Source: Balneolaceae bacterium
Lineage (GTDB): Bacteria > Bacteroidota > Rhodothermia > Balneolales > Balneolaceae
Reading direction: 5' to 3'
Length of the DNA stretch: 13,639 bases
Assembly (NCBI GenBank): GCA_007129085.1
Contig: SKWF01000158.1
Span: forward strand, 1 to 13,639
Numbering within the stretch: the first letter of the stretch is position 1; each line of letters starts with the position of its first letter. The translations under genes were made by a program, and so were the position numbers. The notes under the pieces were generated by a model that ran no database searches, was not told where the DNA came from, and saw nothing but the letters and a program-made list of their open reading frames with translations. Shown here one piece after another: positions 1-7,087 of the stretch.

Positions 1-370
1 GACAAAATGCAGGCGGTATGCTGCAGATCTCTTTGAGAGCAAGGGAATTGAATATGATATAGAGTTTCAGGAATCAATTTCCGGAAAAGTAGATATCGAT
101 CTTCGAAAAAATATATGGCTGATTTTTAAAGAAATCGTCACAAACCTTGCGCGCCACTCCAAAGCAGATCATGCAAGCGTTGAATTCACCGTTCGAGAAG
201 GACAACTATATTTAAAAGTTTCTGACAGCGGTATAGGGATTGATAAAGTTGACTTTAAAGCAAATAATGGAATAAAAAATATTAAAAAGAGAGCCGAACA
301 GGCAGGGTTTGATGCCGATTTAGAATCTTCTGGTGCAGGAACTACATGGACAGTACAAGGGAGTATTTAA
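1..370 (+). CDS. Sensor histidine kinase, C-terminal part (5' end outside the window)
   Basis: This is the ATP-binding end of a two-component sensor kinase. It is open from the window edge, reading from base 2, and stops with TAA at 368-370, giving 122 visible residues. The HATPase_c landmarks appear in order: an N-box (EIVTNLARHSKADHASV, with the ATP/Mg-binding Asn), a G1 box (DSGIGID), a glycine-containing GIKNIKKRAEQAG segment, and a final GAGTTWTV strand. This arrangement and the shortness of the domain are typical of NarL/DegS-type kinases (HisKA_3 class). That fits the LuxR-type regulator 75 bases downstream, which is probably its phosphorylation partner. The sensor domain and the phosphorylated His lie upstream of the window, so the signal cannot be guessed. 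The N-box has Arg-His-Ser where many relatives have Lys-His-Ala, which is ordinary variation. Confidence 0.88.
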   Translation, partial: TKCRRYAADLFESKGIEYDIEFQESISGKVDIDLRKNIWLIFKEIVTNLARHSKADHASVEFTVREGQLYLKVSDSGIGIDKVDFKANNGIKNIKKRAEQAGFDADLESSGAGTTWTVQGSI

Positions 371-445
371 AAAAGACGACATAGTCATGCAGTGTGAAAT
401 TCTACCGGAGTTCTTATAATAAGATAGAAATAACTATACAGAACT

Positions 446-1090
446 ATGGACACAGAGTTAACGAAAATTTGCATTATCGAGGACAACGAGTACATGCGTG
501 AAGGCTGGGAGGCTATTCTGGATACTCAACCCGATTTTTGCGTGCTCTCAACTTTTGAAATGTGTGAAACCGCATTTGAAAGTGATGATATAGAACGTGC
601 AGATGTAATTTTAATGGATATTGATCTACCGGGGATATCAGGTATTGAAGGTGTCAAGTATGTGAGGGAGAATTATCCAGATATATTAGTAATAATGGCC
701 ACTATTTTTGATGAAGATAAATATATCTTTAAAGCGCTGCAGGGGGGGGCAATTGGCTATTTGATGAAAAAAGTGAGCCCCGATGATTTGTGTAACTCTA
801 TAAGGGATGCACGCAATGGTGGATCTCCAATGACGCCTGAAATTGCGCGCAAGGTTATCCAATCACTCCACATAAAAAAACCTAAAGAATCATCAGTTCA
901 GCTTTCTGAACGGGAGCTTGAAATATTGCAAGAGTTGGCAACAGGAAAATCCTACATGGCAATTAGTAAGCAGATTCACCTTTCAGAAGATGGTGTACGC
1001 TATCATATTCGAAACATTTATAAAAAGCTGGAGGTAAACAGTCGGTCTGAAGCTGTTGCCAAAGGAATTAAAAATCGAATAATTCTTTGA
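446..1090 (+). CDS. Two-component response regulator, NarL/FixJ (LuxR-HTH) family
   Basis: This is a DNA-binding transcription regulator of 214 residues, a normal length for the family. The N-terminal receiver domain (about 6-122) has the acidic pair E12/D13, phospho-acceptor D58 in the MDIDLPG motif, T86 and conserved K108. The C-terminal LuxR/GerE helix-turn-helix (about 151-214) starts with LSERELEILQ and contains the GVRYHIRNIYKKL recognition region. It follows the kinase gene after 75 bases on the same strand, so the two probably form one operon and one phosphorelay. The ATG has no strong ribosome-binding site, but the receiver domain begins right after it, so the start is likely correct. 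The gene contains a run of eight G (742-749) at codons 99-102, unusual in this AT-rich sequence. Target genes are unknown; autoregulation is possible but not shown. Confidence 0.93.
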   Translation: MDTELTKICIIEDNEYMREGWEAILDTQPDFCVLSTFEMCETAFESDDIERADVILMDIDLPGISGIEGVKYVRENYPDILVIMATIFDEDKYIFKALQGGAIGYLMKKVSPDDLCNSIRDARNGGSPMTPEIARKVIQSLHIKKPKESSVQLSERELEILQELATGKSYMAISKQIHLSEDGVRYHIRNIYKKLEVNSRSEAVAKGIKNRIIL

Positions 1091-1307
1091 GAGAAGAGTT
1101 ACGAAATACCCTCCGGAATAAAGCTGGATGGTTTATTTCTCTAAATTCATCAACAGAGAGGCTGAGAGCATATTACAAATACTACACAATTATGTAGTGT
1201 TCCGTATGTACTCTTCGTCTTATGTTAAAGACGAGAACATACGTGAGACAAGAGAACACAAAACACTATGGCCCGATTGATTGATAATCTTTCGGGTCAA
1301 TTTTTTT
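1091..1307 (+). ncRNA. Candidate structured small RNA or 3' UTR of the response regulator
   Basis: Four separate foldable elements stand in a row. A stem of about 11 pairs is formed by 1103-1114 with 1126-1139 (one mismatch, one two-base bulge). A perfect 6-bp hairpin is formed by ACTACA 1181-1186 and TGTAGT 1193-1198. A long hairpin spans 1203-1243: CGTATGT pairs with ACATACG, a small internal loop follows, then a further ~9 pairs with one bulged base. The fourth is the terminator at 1269-1307. The block ends cleanly at the terminator, as a small RNA would, but no promoter could be picked out, so it may be only the 3' UTR of the regulator mRNA. It matches no RNA family I recognise. Confidence 0.33.
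1269..1307 (+). terminator. Rho-independent terminator after the response regulator region
   Basis: TGGCCCGA (1269-1276) pairs with TCGGGTCA (1292-1299), giving 8 pairs including one G-U, around a 15-base loop. It is followed by a run of seven T (1301-1307). The GC-rich stem next to the T-run is a good intrinsic terminator for rightward transcription. It probably ends the kinase/regulator transcript, or a small RNA made from the region before it. The loop is longer than ideal. Confidence 0.68.
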
Positions 1308-1431
1308 ATTTCAGATTTTATTATTTAGCGTTCTAAAGAAAAGATGTTTTAGCTGCTTATCTCATTTCAAAACCACCGTATTTATTACGATATTTGATCA
1401 AAATCTTATTGGAATAAATTACGGAGCTACA

Positions 1432-2799
1432 TTGAAGAACAGTATTAAAATTGCATCAGGACAAGGCTTTTGGGGAGATTTACCGAATGCCCCAATCAAG
1501 CAGGTTAAAAACGGGAAAATTGACTACTTGGTGATGGATTACCTCGCTGAAGTTACCATGTCCATCATGCAAAAACAGCGGATGAAAAATTCTGAATATG
1601 GTTATGCAAGAGATTTTGTTGGTGTAGTTGAGGAGGTTTTTGATGAAGTTTCCAATAGCGGTGTAAAAATTGTATCAAATGCCGGCGGTGTAAATCCCCG
1701 GGCTTGTAAAGATATGTTGTTGCAAATAGCAGCAGAGAAAGGGTACAAGGGCCTTAAAATTGCTGTTGTGGATGGAGATGATATCCTACCTGATTTAGAT
1801 CGGTTGATTGATGATGGTCACGAACTTAAAAATATGGAGACGGGAGAGCCTATCCATACAGTGAAAGACGAACTGCTAAGTGCCAACATCTATTTTGGCT
1901 GCAAACCTATTGTTAAAGCTCTCGAAGAGGGCGCAGATATTGTAATTACGGGACGAGTAACCGATACCGGCCTAACACTCGCCCCGATGGTGTACGAATT
2001 TGGCTGGTCATTCGATGATTTTGATAAAATGTCGGCAGGTACAATTGCCGGGCATATTATTGAATGTGGTGGCCAGGTGAGTGGTGGAAATTTTACAGAC
2101 TGGGAAGAAATTGAAGATTTTACAGAACTCGGATTTCCAATAATTGATGCTCATCCTGATGGTACATTTCATGTTACAAAACATGAGGGGACAGGCGGCT
2201 TGGTTTCTGAAAAGACTGTAAAAGAACAGCTCATGTATGAAATCGGGGACCCATCCTCTTACATCACGCCAGACTGTATTGCTGATTTTACATCTATTAA
2301 ACTTGAGCAAGATGGTAAAGATCGTGTGAAGGTTTATGGAATTACCGGTAAAGAAGATACTCCAACCTATAAGGTGTCAGCCAGTTACAATGATGGGTTT
2401 AAGCTCTCATCCACACTGGTTTACTGCTGGCCTGATGCGGTAAAAAAGGCTCAAAAGGCTGGAGAAATTTTGAAAAATAGGGCCGATAATCTTGGTTTGG
2501 AATTTGCCGATTTTAATACAGAACTAGTAGGCTTAAATGCCTGTAATGAGGATCCGGATATGCTCGAAGGAGATCTTTCGGAGGTAAACGAAGTTCAGTT
2601 ACGGGTATCGGTGCACGGTTATTCCCGGGACGATCTCAACCGTTTTGGTAAAGAGATTGCGCCACTAATTTTAACGGGCCCAAGTGGCGTAACAGGGTTT
2701 GCGGGTGGAAGACCTAAAGCAAGCTCTGTAGTAGCCTACTGGCCTGCGCTTCTAGATAAGAAAGCAGCAGATCCTGTTGTGGAGATATTCGAATCGTAA
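1432..2799 (+). CDS. AtuA family protein (DUF1446), TTG start
   Basis: This 455-residue cytoplasmic protein belongs to the AtuA/DUF1446 family, named after a Pseudomonas gene for acyclic terpene (citronellol/geraniol) use; its biochemical reaction is poorly defined. Family landmarks are SNAGGVNPR (82-90), ITGRVTDTGLTLAP, AGHIIECGGQVSGGNFTDW (H208, E211, C212), SYITPDCIADF, and TGPSGVTGFAGGRPKAS near the end. The length matches the DUF1446 domain alone; the extra C-terminal domain of longer AtuA proteins is absent. No acyl-CoA carboxylase or other terpene/leucine pathway gene is nearby, so a terpene role should not be assumed. The TTG start is chosen because GGAG lies five bases upstream and the family N-terminus (IASGQGFWGD) follows directly. 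An 88-base gap leads to the FAD oxidoreductase on the same strand. Confidence 0.9.
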   Translation: MKNSIKIASGQGFWGDLPNAPIKQVKNGKIDYLVMDYLAEVTMSIMQKQRMKNSEYGYARDFVGVVEEVFDEVSNSGVKIVSNAGGVNPRACKDMLLQIAAEKGYKGLKIAVVDGDDILPDLDRLIDDGHELKNMETGEPIHTVKDELLSANIYFGCKPIVKALEEGADIVITGRVTDTGLTLAPMVYEFGWSFDDFDKMSAGTIAGHIIECGGQVSGGNFTDWEEIEDFTELGFPIIDAHPDGTFHVTKHEGTGGLVSEKTVKEQLMYEIGDPSSYITPDCIADFTSIKLEQDGKDRVKVYGITGKEDTPTYKVSASYNDGFKLSSTLVYCWPDAVKKAQKAGEILKNRADNLGLEFADFNTELVGLNACNEDPDMLEGDLSEVNEVQLRVSVHGYSRDDLNRFGKEIAPLILTGPSGVTGFAGGRPKASSVVAYWPALLDKKAADPVVEIFES

Positions 2800-2887
2800 A
2801 TTTCATTAAGAATCAGACCGAATAGTTCTTTACCTTTTACGGCTAATGAACTGTTGTTGTCTAAATCGAAAAAATATTATTTAATAC

Positions 2888-3922
2888 ATGGTTATTGGAA
2901 TAATTGGTGCAGGGATTTCCGGCTTAACGGCAGGAAGAATATTGGCAAAAAAGGGACATGACGTAACAATCTTGGAAAAAAGTTCTGGATTGGGAGGGCG
3001 TATGGCAACACGTTATGCCGGTAAAGGTGACGAAACAAAATTAGATCATGGACTCTCATATTTTTTAACTGAGTCGCCGGAATTTCAAAGCTTTGCTGTA
3101 GAACTTCTCGATAAAGGTTTAATTCAGCGATGGGGTGATAACTTTTCGCTGTATGATGGAGAAAATATTTACGAGACAAATCCCAATCAGCCAAATGTTG
3201 CTTCGTTTACGGCTAAAGATGGAATGAATAGTATTGGTAAATATTTAAGCAGATGGGTTGATGTAAAAACGAATACATTGGCAGGTGGATTAACGTATAT
3301 CGGCTCAAATCGAAGTAAAAAACGATCGTGGATGATAAACTTAACTGCCGGTAATACATTTGAAGCAGATGCTGTTATCATCGCAACACCCGCACCTCAA
3401 GCTTATGGACTTCTTAATACAACAATAGACGAAACAAATACACTTAAGATTGTTCGCGATATTGATGAGGTGCACTATGCCCCTAGTTATACTCTGCTTG
3501 TTGGTTATGGGAAACGTGAAATTCCTGACTGGGATGGCATAATTTGCAAAAAAAGTGGCTTACAGTTTATCTCGAATGAGGCTTCGAAAAAATCAAAAGA
3601 ACAAGAGTGTTCTTTTGTTGTACAAGCAACTCCTGAGTTAACAAAAAATCTTCGCGGAAAAAGTGATGATCTGATCCGTGAAAAAATGCTTCAAGAACTT
3701 GCAGAAGTAATTGGTGGCTGGGCTACTTCACCTGAATGGAGCCAGATACATTTATGGAGATATAGCCGCCCATTAAAGTCCCTTTCTAAAGATTATCATG
3801 AATTGGAATTTGATGATGCACCATTAGCATTGATTGGAGATTATTTTAATGGAAATACCGTTGATAGTGCATATAGATCAGGGTATAGATTAGCAACCGA
3901 TTGGAGTGAAAAATATTCGTAA
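2888..3922 (+). CDS. NAD(P)/FAD-dependent oxidoreductase, renalase-like
   Basis: This 344-residue flavoprotein has an N-terminal Rossmann fold for FAD: GAGISG (7-12), E30 at the end of the second strand for the ribose, and GLGGRMATR (34-42). The GGRMATR motif with a following LDHGLSYF is typical of the renalase-like branch of the amine oxidase superfamily. Near the C-terminus, ALIGDYFNGNTVDSAYRSG (G317, D318) is the second FAD-contacting motif. There is no signal peptide, so it should be cytoplasmic. Substrate is unknown: animal renalase oxidises dihydro-NAD(P) isomers and bacterial relatives may do likewise, but this is inference. The ATG has no clear ribosome-binding site. It lies 88 bases after the AtuA gene and 66 before the ABC gene, with no clear terminator on either side, so co-transcription is possible. 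Confidence 0.88.
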   Translation: MVIGIIGAGISGLTAGRILAKKGHDVTILEKSSGLGGRMATRYAGKGDETKLDHGLSYFLTESPEFQSFAVELLDKGLIQRWGDNFSLYDGENIYETNPNQPNVASFTAKDGMNSIGKYLSRWVDVKTNTLAGGLTYIGSNRSKKRSWMINLTAGNTFEADAVIIATPAPQAYGLLNTTIDETNTLKIVRDIDEVHYAPSYTLLVGYGKREIPDWDGIICKKSGLQFISNEASKKSKEQECSFVVQATPELTKNLRGKSDDLIREKMLQELAEVIGGWATSPEWSQIHLWRYSRPLKSLSKDYHELEFDDAPLALIGDYFNGNTVDSAYRSGYRLATDWSEKYS

Positions 3923-3988
3923 TAAAGCGAATGATTTAGTTCCACCGATAGTTTTTCATCTACCGTATTTAATTTTTGATAGGTTCGT

Positions 3989-5788
3989 GTGGACTCACTT
4001 AGAAAACTAAATTCTTACATAAAAAAGTATAAGGGCACATTTCTTCTCGGTGCCCTTTTCCTAACGGCGTCCAATTTCTTTCTAATCTGGATTCCGGTAC
4101 TCATCCGTCAAACAATGGATGAAGTCGAAGTATTAGGAGAGGAGCACGATCCGGATGCATCAAATATTTGGGATGTTCTTTTTTCGAGCGAGGCCGGTGA
4201 GATACTTGCCTACAATTCACTTCTTTTAATCGGTACAGTTGGCCTATATGGAATATTGTTATTTGCCACTCGGCAAACGCTCATCGTAAGCTCACGTAAA
4301 ATTGAGTTTGATATTCGGAATCAGATGATGGATAAACTGCTGTTGCTTCCGCAGCGGTATTTCGAGTCCAATAAATCCGGAGAAGTATATGTACGTGCCA
4401 CAGAAGATATTAATCGTGTAAGGGAGTATTTCGGGCCTGTGGTGATGTATACGATAAATACCATTACTAGAGCGGGTTTTATCATTACCATGATGATTAT
4501 TGTGAATCCGCAACTTACGTATTGGGCGTTGATTCCACTTCCGTTCCTTTCTGCTTTTGCATATTGGGTGAGTGGCTTTATCAATAAATACCAGATTATC
4601 ATTCAAGAGCAATACTCTGATATTGCCGGAAGGGCACAGGAAGCTTTTTCAAGTATTCGATTAATCAAGGCATTTAATCGCGAAGAGTATGAACAAGGTA
4701 AGTTCGAAAAAGAGAGCGAATCGTACCGTGTAAAAAAGCTGAAATTAGATATGGTAGAATCGCTTTTTCACCCGGCTTTAAATTTTCTGATCGGTGTTTC
4801 TGTGGTGATTGTAATTTGGCAAGGTGGGATGATGGTTATTGAAGACACCCTTACAGTTGGAAATATTGCTGAGTTTGTTATATATGTCGCATATTTAACG
4901 TGGCCGGTTGCTTCGCTCGGATATACTGTAAATACGTTTCAGAAATCATTAGCATCTTGGGAGCGGGTTGATAAAGTACTTACCGAGCCGGTTAAAATTC
5001 AAGATAGTGAGGGAGATAAAGGAGTTGAAAAGCCGGTTGAAGGAAAAATTGAATTTAGAAATGTCTCATTCACATATCCTGAGGCGGAAGAAACCGCAAT
5101 AAAGAATATCAATTTTACGATCGAACCTGGAATGACAGCAGCTTTTGTCGGGCGCACGGGGTCAGGCAAAACAACACTAATTAATTTGATTCCTCGTTTA
5201 TTTGATGTTACAGAAGGTGAGATTTTTATTGATGATATTGAAATTAAGAAATGGTCCATCGAATTATTGCGACGAAATATAGGCTACGTTCCGCAGGAAA
5301 CATTTCTCTTCTCTACCACTATCAAAGAGAACATTGCATTCGGTGTGGAACAGGCATCGATGGAAGAGATTGAAAAAGCTGCAGAAAGTGCCAGAGTATT
5401 GAGCAATATTTTGGAATTTGAGAAAAAATTTGAGACTATGGTAGGTGAACGGGGTATTACTCTTTCAGGCGGGCAAAAACAGAGAACGGCGATCGCCAGG
5501 GCTCTGATCAAGAATCCATCGATAATTCTTTTAGATGATTCGTTAAGTGCCGTTGACACAAAAACTGAGGATGACATCCTCAAACATCTGAAAAGTACCC
5601 GTTCGAGTAAAACAACCATCATGATTTCTCATAGAATATCTACAGTTAAAAACGCCGATATAATTTTTTATCTTGAAGAAGGTTCTATTGTTGAACGTGG
5701 TTCTCATGATCAATTGCTAACGGAAGAAGGACGTTATGCACGTATGTATCAAAAACAACTACTGGAACAAGAATTAGCTCAAATATAA
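3989..5788 (+). CDS. ABC exporter half A (permease-ATPase), degenerate catalytic site
   Basis: This is a 599-residue half transporter of the type IV (exporter) fold: six membrane helices (about 17-38, 74-96, 148-171, 176-197, 258-280, 288-312) followed by a nucleotide-binding domain. The ATPase has Walker A GRTGSGKT (388-395), a Q-loop (VPQETF), signature LSGGQ (492-496), Walker B ending ILLDD (D516, D517), and switch His H548. Residue 517 is Asp, where an active ATPase has Glu. In heterodimeric exporters such as TM287/288 and BmrCD, the same Glu-to-Asp change marks the non-hydrolysing site. The natural partner is the second half transporter at 7088, whose signature motif is damaged in the matching site. 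The start is GTG, with a short AGG at 3981-3983 upstream. The substrate is unknown; lipid or drug export is typical of the family. Confidence 0.93.
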   Translation: MDSLRKLNSYIKKYKGTFLLGALFLTASNFFLIWIPVLIRQTMDEVEVLGEEHDPDASNIWDVLFSSEAGEILAYNSLLLIGTVGLYGILLFATRQTLIVSSRKIEFDIRNQMMDKLLLLPQRYFESNKSGEVYVRATEDINRVREYFGPVVMYTINTITRAGFIITMMIIVNPQLTYWALIPLPFLSAFAYWVSGFINKYQIIIQEQYSDIAGRAQEAFSSIRLIKAFNREEYEQGKFEKESESYRVKKLKLDMVESLFHPALNFLIGVSVVIVIWQGGMMVIEDTLTVGNIAEFVIYVAYLTWPVASLGYTVNTFQKSLASWERVDKVLTEPVKIQDSEGDKGVEKPVEGKIEFRNVSFTYPEAEETAIKNINFTIEPGMTAAFVGRTGSGKTTLINLIPRLFDVTEGEIFIDDIEIKKWSIELLRRNIGYVPQETFLFSTTIKENIAFGVEQASMEEIEKAAESARVLSNILEFEKKFETMVGERGITLSGGQKQRTAIARALIKNPSIILLDDSLSAVDTKTEDDILKHLKSTRSSKTTIMISHRISTVKNADIIFYLEEGSIVERGSHDQLLTEEGRYARMYQKQLLEQELAQI

Positions 5789-5797
5789 ACATATAAC

Positions 5798-5826
5798 GGG
5801 TCTATCTGTTTGAACGACAGATGCCC
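5798..5826 (+). promoter_or_regulatory. Small inverted repeat between ABC half A and RNase Z
   Basis: ATCTGT (5804-5809) and ACAGAT (5817-5822) form a perfect 6-bp stem with a 7-base loop. GGG (5798-5800) and CCC (5824-5826) can extend it across a small internal loop. No T-run follows, so it is not an intrinsic terminator. It ends 15 bases before the ribosome-binding site of the RNase Z gene and could be an mRNA processing or stability element, or chance. Confidence 0.3.
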
Positions 5827-5840
5827 AACAGAAAACACAC

Positions 5841-5845
5841 AGGAG
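5841..5845 (+). promoter_or_regulatory. Shine-Dalgarno AGGAG that sets the RNase Z start
   Basis: AGGAG ends six bases before ATG at 5852. This favours the ATG over the in-frame TTG at 5810, which has no ribosome-binding site and lies inside the inverted repeat. Family alignment also begins at the ATG (MIIVPLGVASATPT). Confidence 0.85.
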
Positions 5846-5851
5846 ACACTA

Positions 5852-7075
5852 ATGATTATAGTACCCTTAGGAGTCGCATCAGCAACACCTACGGCAACTC
5901 GCCATTTGCCCTCCGTAGCCGTTTGGCGCGAAGGAGATGTTCACCTTTTTGATTGCGGTGAAAATACTCAAATGAGAATGTTGCAGGCAGGGCTGAAACG
6001 CTCCAGAATCCAAAATATATTTATCTCACACTTTGATGTAGACCACTTTTCAGGAATTATTGGTCTACTCGCAACTTTGCAGCTACAGCGCCGCGACACA
6101 CCACTGAATATGGTGGGCCCTGAAGGATTGCAGGAATTTGTAGAGTGGAATTTGAAGTTTGCCAAAATCGATCTGAATTTCGAGATTAACTTTGTTGAAC
6201 TTGCTGAAGATATAGAGTCAGAGCGAGTGATTGATGAAGATGAGTATTACGTGGAAGCACGACCTCTCAATCACACAAAATTTTGCCTCGGTTACCGGTT
6301 GCAAGAAAAAGATCGCCCCGGAAAAGTTGACGCTGAAAAGGCAGAAAAAATGGGCATTACTGAAGATGCTCAGTACAAAGCACTGAAAGCTGGTGAGGAT
6401 GTGGAACTCGAAGATGGCACCATCATCAAATCTTATGATATTGTGGGCCACCCGAGACCGGGCGACAGTTTTGCCTACATAACTGATACTAAGTATTGCC
6501 CCAATGCTGTGAAGCTGGCGATGAACACCAACATTCTTTATCACGAGGCTACGTTCAGTGAAAGCCTTGCCGATAAAGCTGCTGAAACCGGCCACTCAAC
6601 ATCAGTTGATGCTGCGCGTGTTGCAAATGAATCACAAACAAAACTATTGGTGATTTCGCACTTCTCAGCTCGATACACGAATCCGTTTATTTTGCTGCGT
6701 GAAGCACGTGATAAATTCTTCCCTGCATGGTTGGCAACAGAGTTGCGACCCATCTTTACCGATCCTGCACAAGAAAAAGGTATCGTAGAGCAAAAAGTTT
6801 ATCTGAAAGAGATAGATGATAAAAAGTCTAAGAGTTCAGATAAAAAGAAAAAATCTTCCGGAAATGGGAAGAAACGATTTCGGAAAAGAAAAAAGGTAGA
6901 GAAGAAACGATCTTCAGGTAGAAAACGTAAAAGTGATAGCTCGCGAAGTAAAAAATCGTCGAGCAGCCGTGGAGATCAAAACAGAAGTAACCGGGATACA
7001 TCCGAAGAAAGAACGGAGCGTAAACCAAAACCGATTACTCCAAGAACTCCATTCGATGACTTTGATAGGTTCTAA
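5852..7075 (+). CDS. rnz: Ribonuclease Z-like metallo-beta-lactamase protein with a long basic tail
   Basis: RNase Z is a zinc endonuclease that trims the 3' end of tRNA precursors. This 407-residue protein has the fold in order: a PLGVASATPTATR start (family LGT.xxxPT..R), FDCGENTQ, the metal motif at 60-65, H141 (NHTKFCLGY), the RNase Z-type segment DRPGKVDAEKAEKMG, D212 (TDT), EATF, GHST and H270 (SHFSARY). H141, D212 and H270 fall at the same numbers as in E. coli RNase Z. Two oddities stand out. The motif is H60-F-D62-V-D64-H65, so the usual second His ligand is Asp. Residues 324-407 form an extra tail of Lys, Arg and Ser that is surely disordered and may bind RNA. The gene sits between two ABC exporter genes, 12 bases before the second. 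RNase Z is the best call, but an altered specificity is possible. Confidence 0.85.
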   Translation: MIIVPLGVASATPTATRHLPSVAVWREGDVHLFDCGENTQMRMLQAGLKRSRIQNIFISHFDVDHFSGIIGLLATLQLQRRDTPLNMVGPEGLQEFVEWNLKFAKIDLNFEINFVELAEDIESERVIDEDEYYVEARPLNHTKFCLGYRLQEKDRPGKVDAEKAEKMGITEDAQYKALKAGEDVELEDGTIIKSYDIVGHPRPGDSFAYITDTKYCPNAVKLAMNTNILYHEATFSESLADKAAETGHSTSVDAARVANESQTKLLVISHFSARYTNPFILLREARDKFFPAWLATELRPIFTDPAQEKGIVEQKVYLKEIDDKKSKSSDKKKKSSGNGKKRFRKRKKVEKKRSSGRKRKSDSSRSKKSSSSRGDQNRSNRDTSEERTERKPKPITPRTPFDDFDRF

Positions 7076-7087
7076 ACAGAGTAAAAT

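Larger units (their letters stand above)
1091..1431. other. 341-base gene-free region with multiple inverted repeats
   Basis: No credible protein gene lies between the response regulator stop and the TTG start of the next gene. The first ~215 bases are rich in inverted repeats and end in a terminator (separate entries). The remaining part, 1308-1431, is AT-rich, has no convincing structure beyond a weak CTAAA/TTTAG pair, and probably carries the promoter of the next gene. I could not identify a clear -35/-10 pair there. A GGAG ribosome-binding site sits at 1423-1426. Confidence 0.75.

Noticed and set aside
1160..1168. GGCTGAGAG resembles the conserved CUGAGA of the TPP (thiamine) riboswitch.
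   Set aside because: The other required element (a GAACCUGA-like segment and the closing ACCC/GGGU pairs) is absent, and the next gene is not a thiamine gene.
2800..2887. Possible terminator after the AtuA gene (AGTTC 2824-2828 and GAACT further on).
   Set aside because: The stem is five AT-rich pairs with a long loop and no T-run directly after it.
4292..4612. Two overlapping − strand open frames inside ABC half A.
   Set aside because: Both oppose conserved membrane-domain coding sequence and have no recognisable protein features.
5810..5851. TTG at 5810 as an earlier start for the RNase Z gene.
   Set aside because: It has no ribosome-binding site and lies in an inverted repeat, while ATG 5852 has AGGAG at ideal spacing and matches the family N-terminus.
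6218..7028. Several open frames on the − strand opposite the RNase Z gene (65-125 codons).
   Set aside because: They lie opposite a well-supported gene, resemble no protein family and lack ribosome-binding sites; they are shadows of codon usage.
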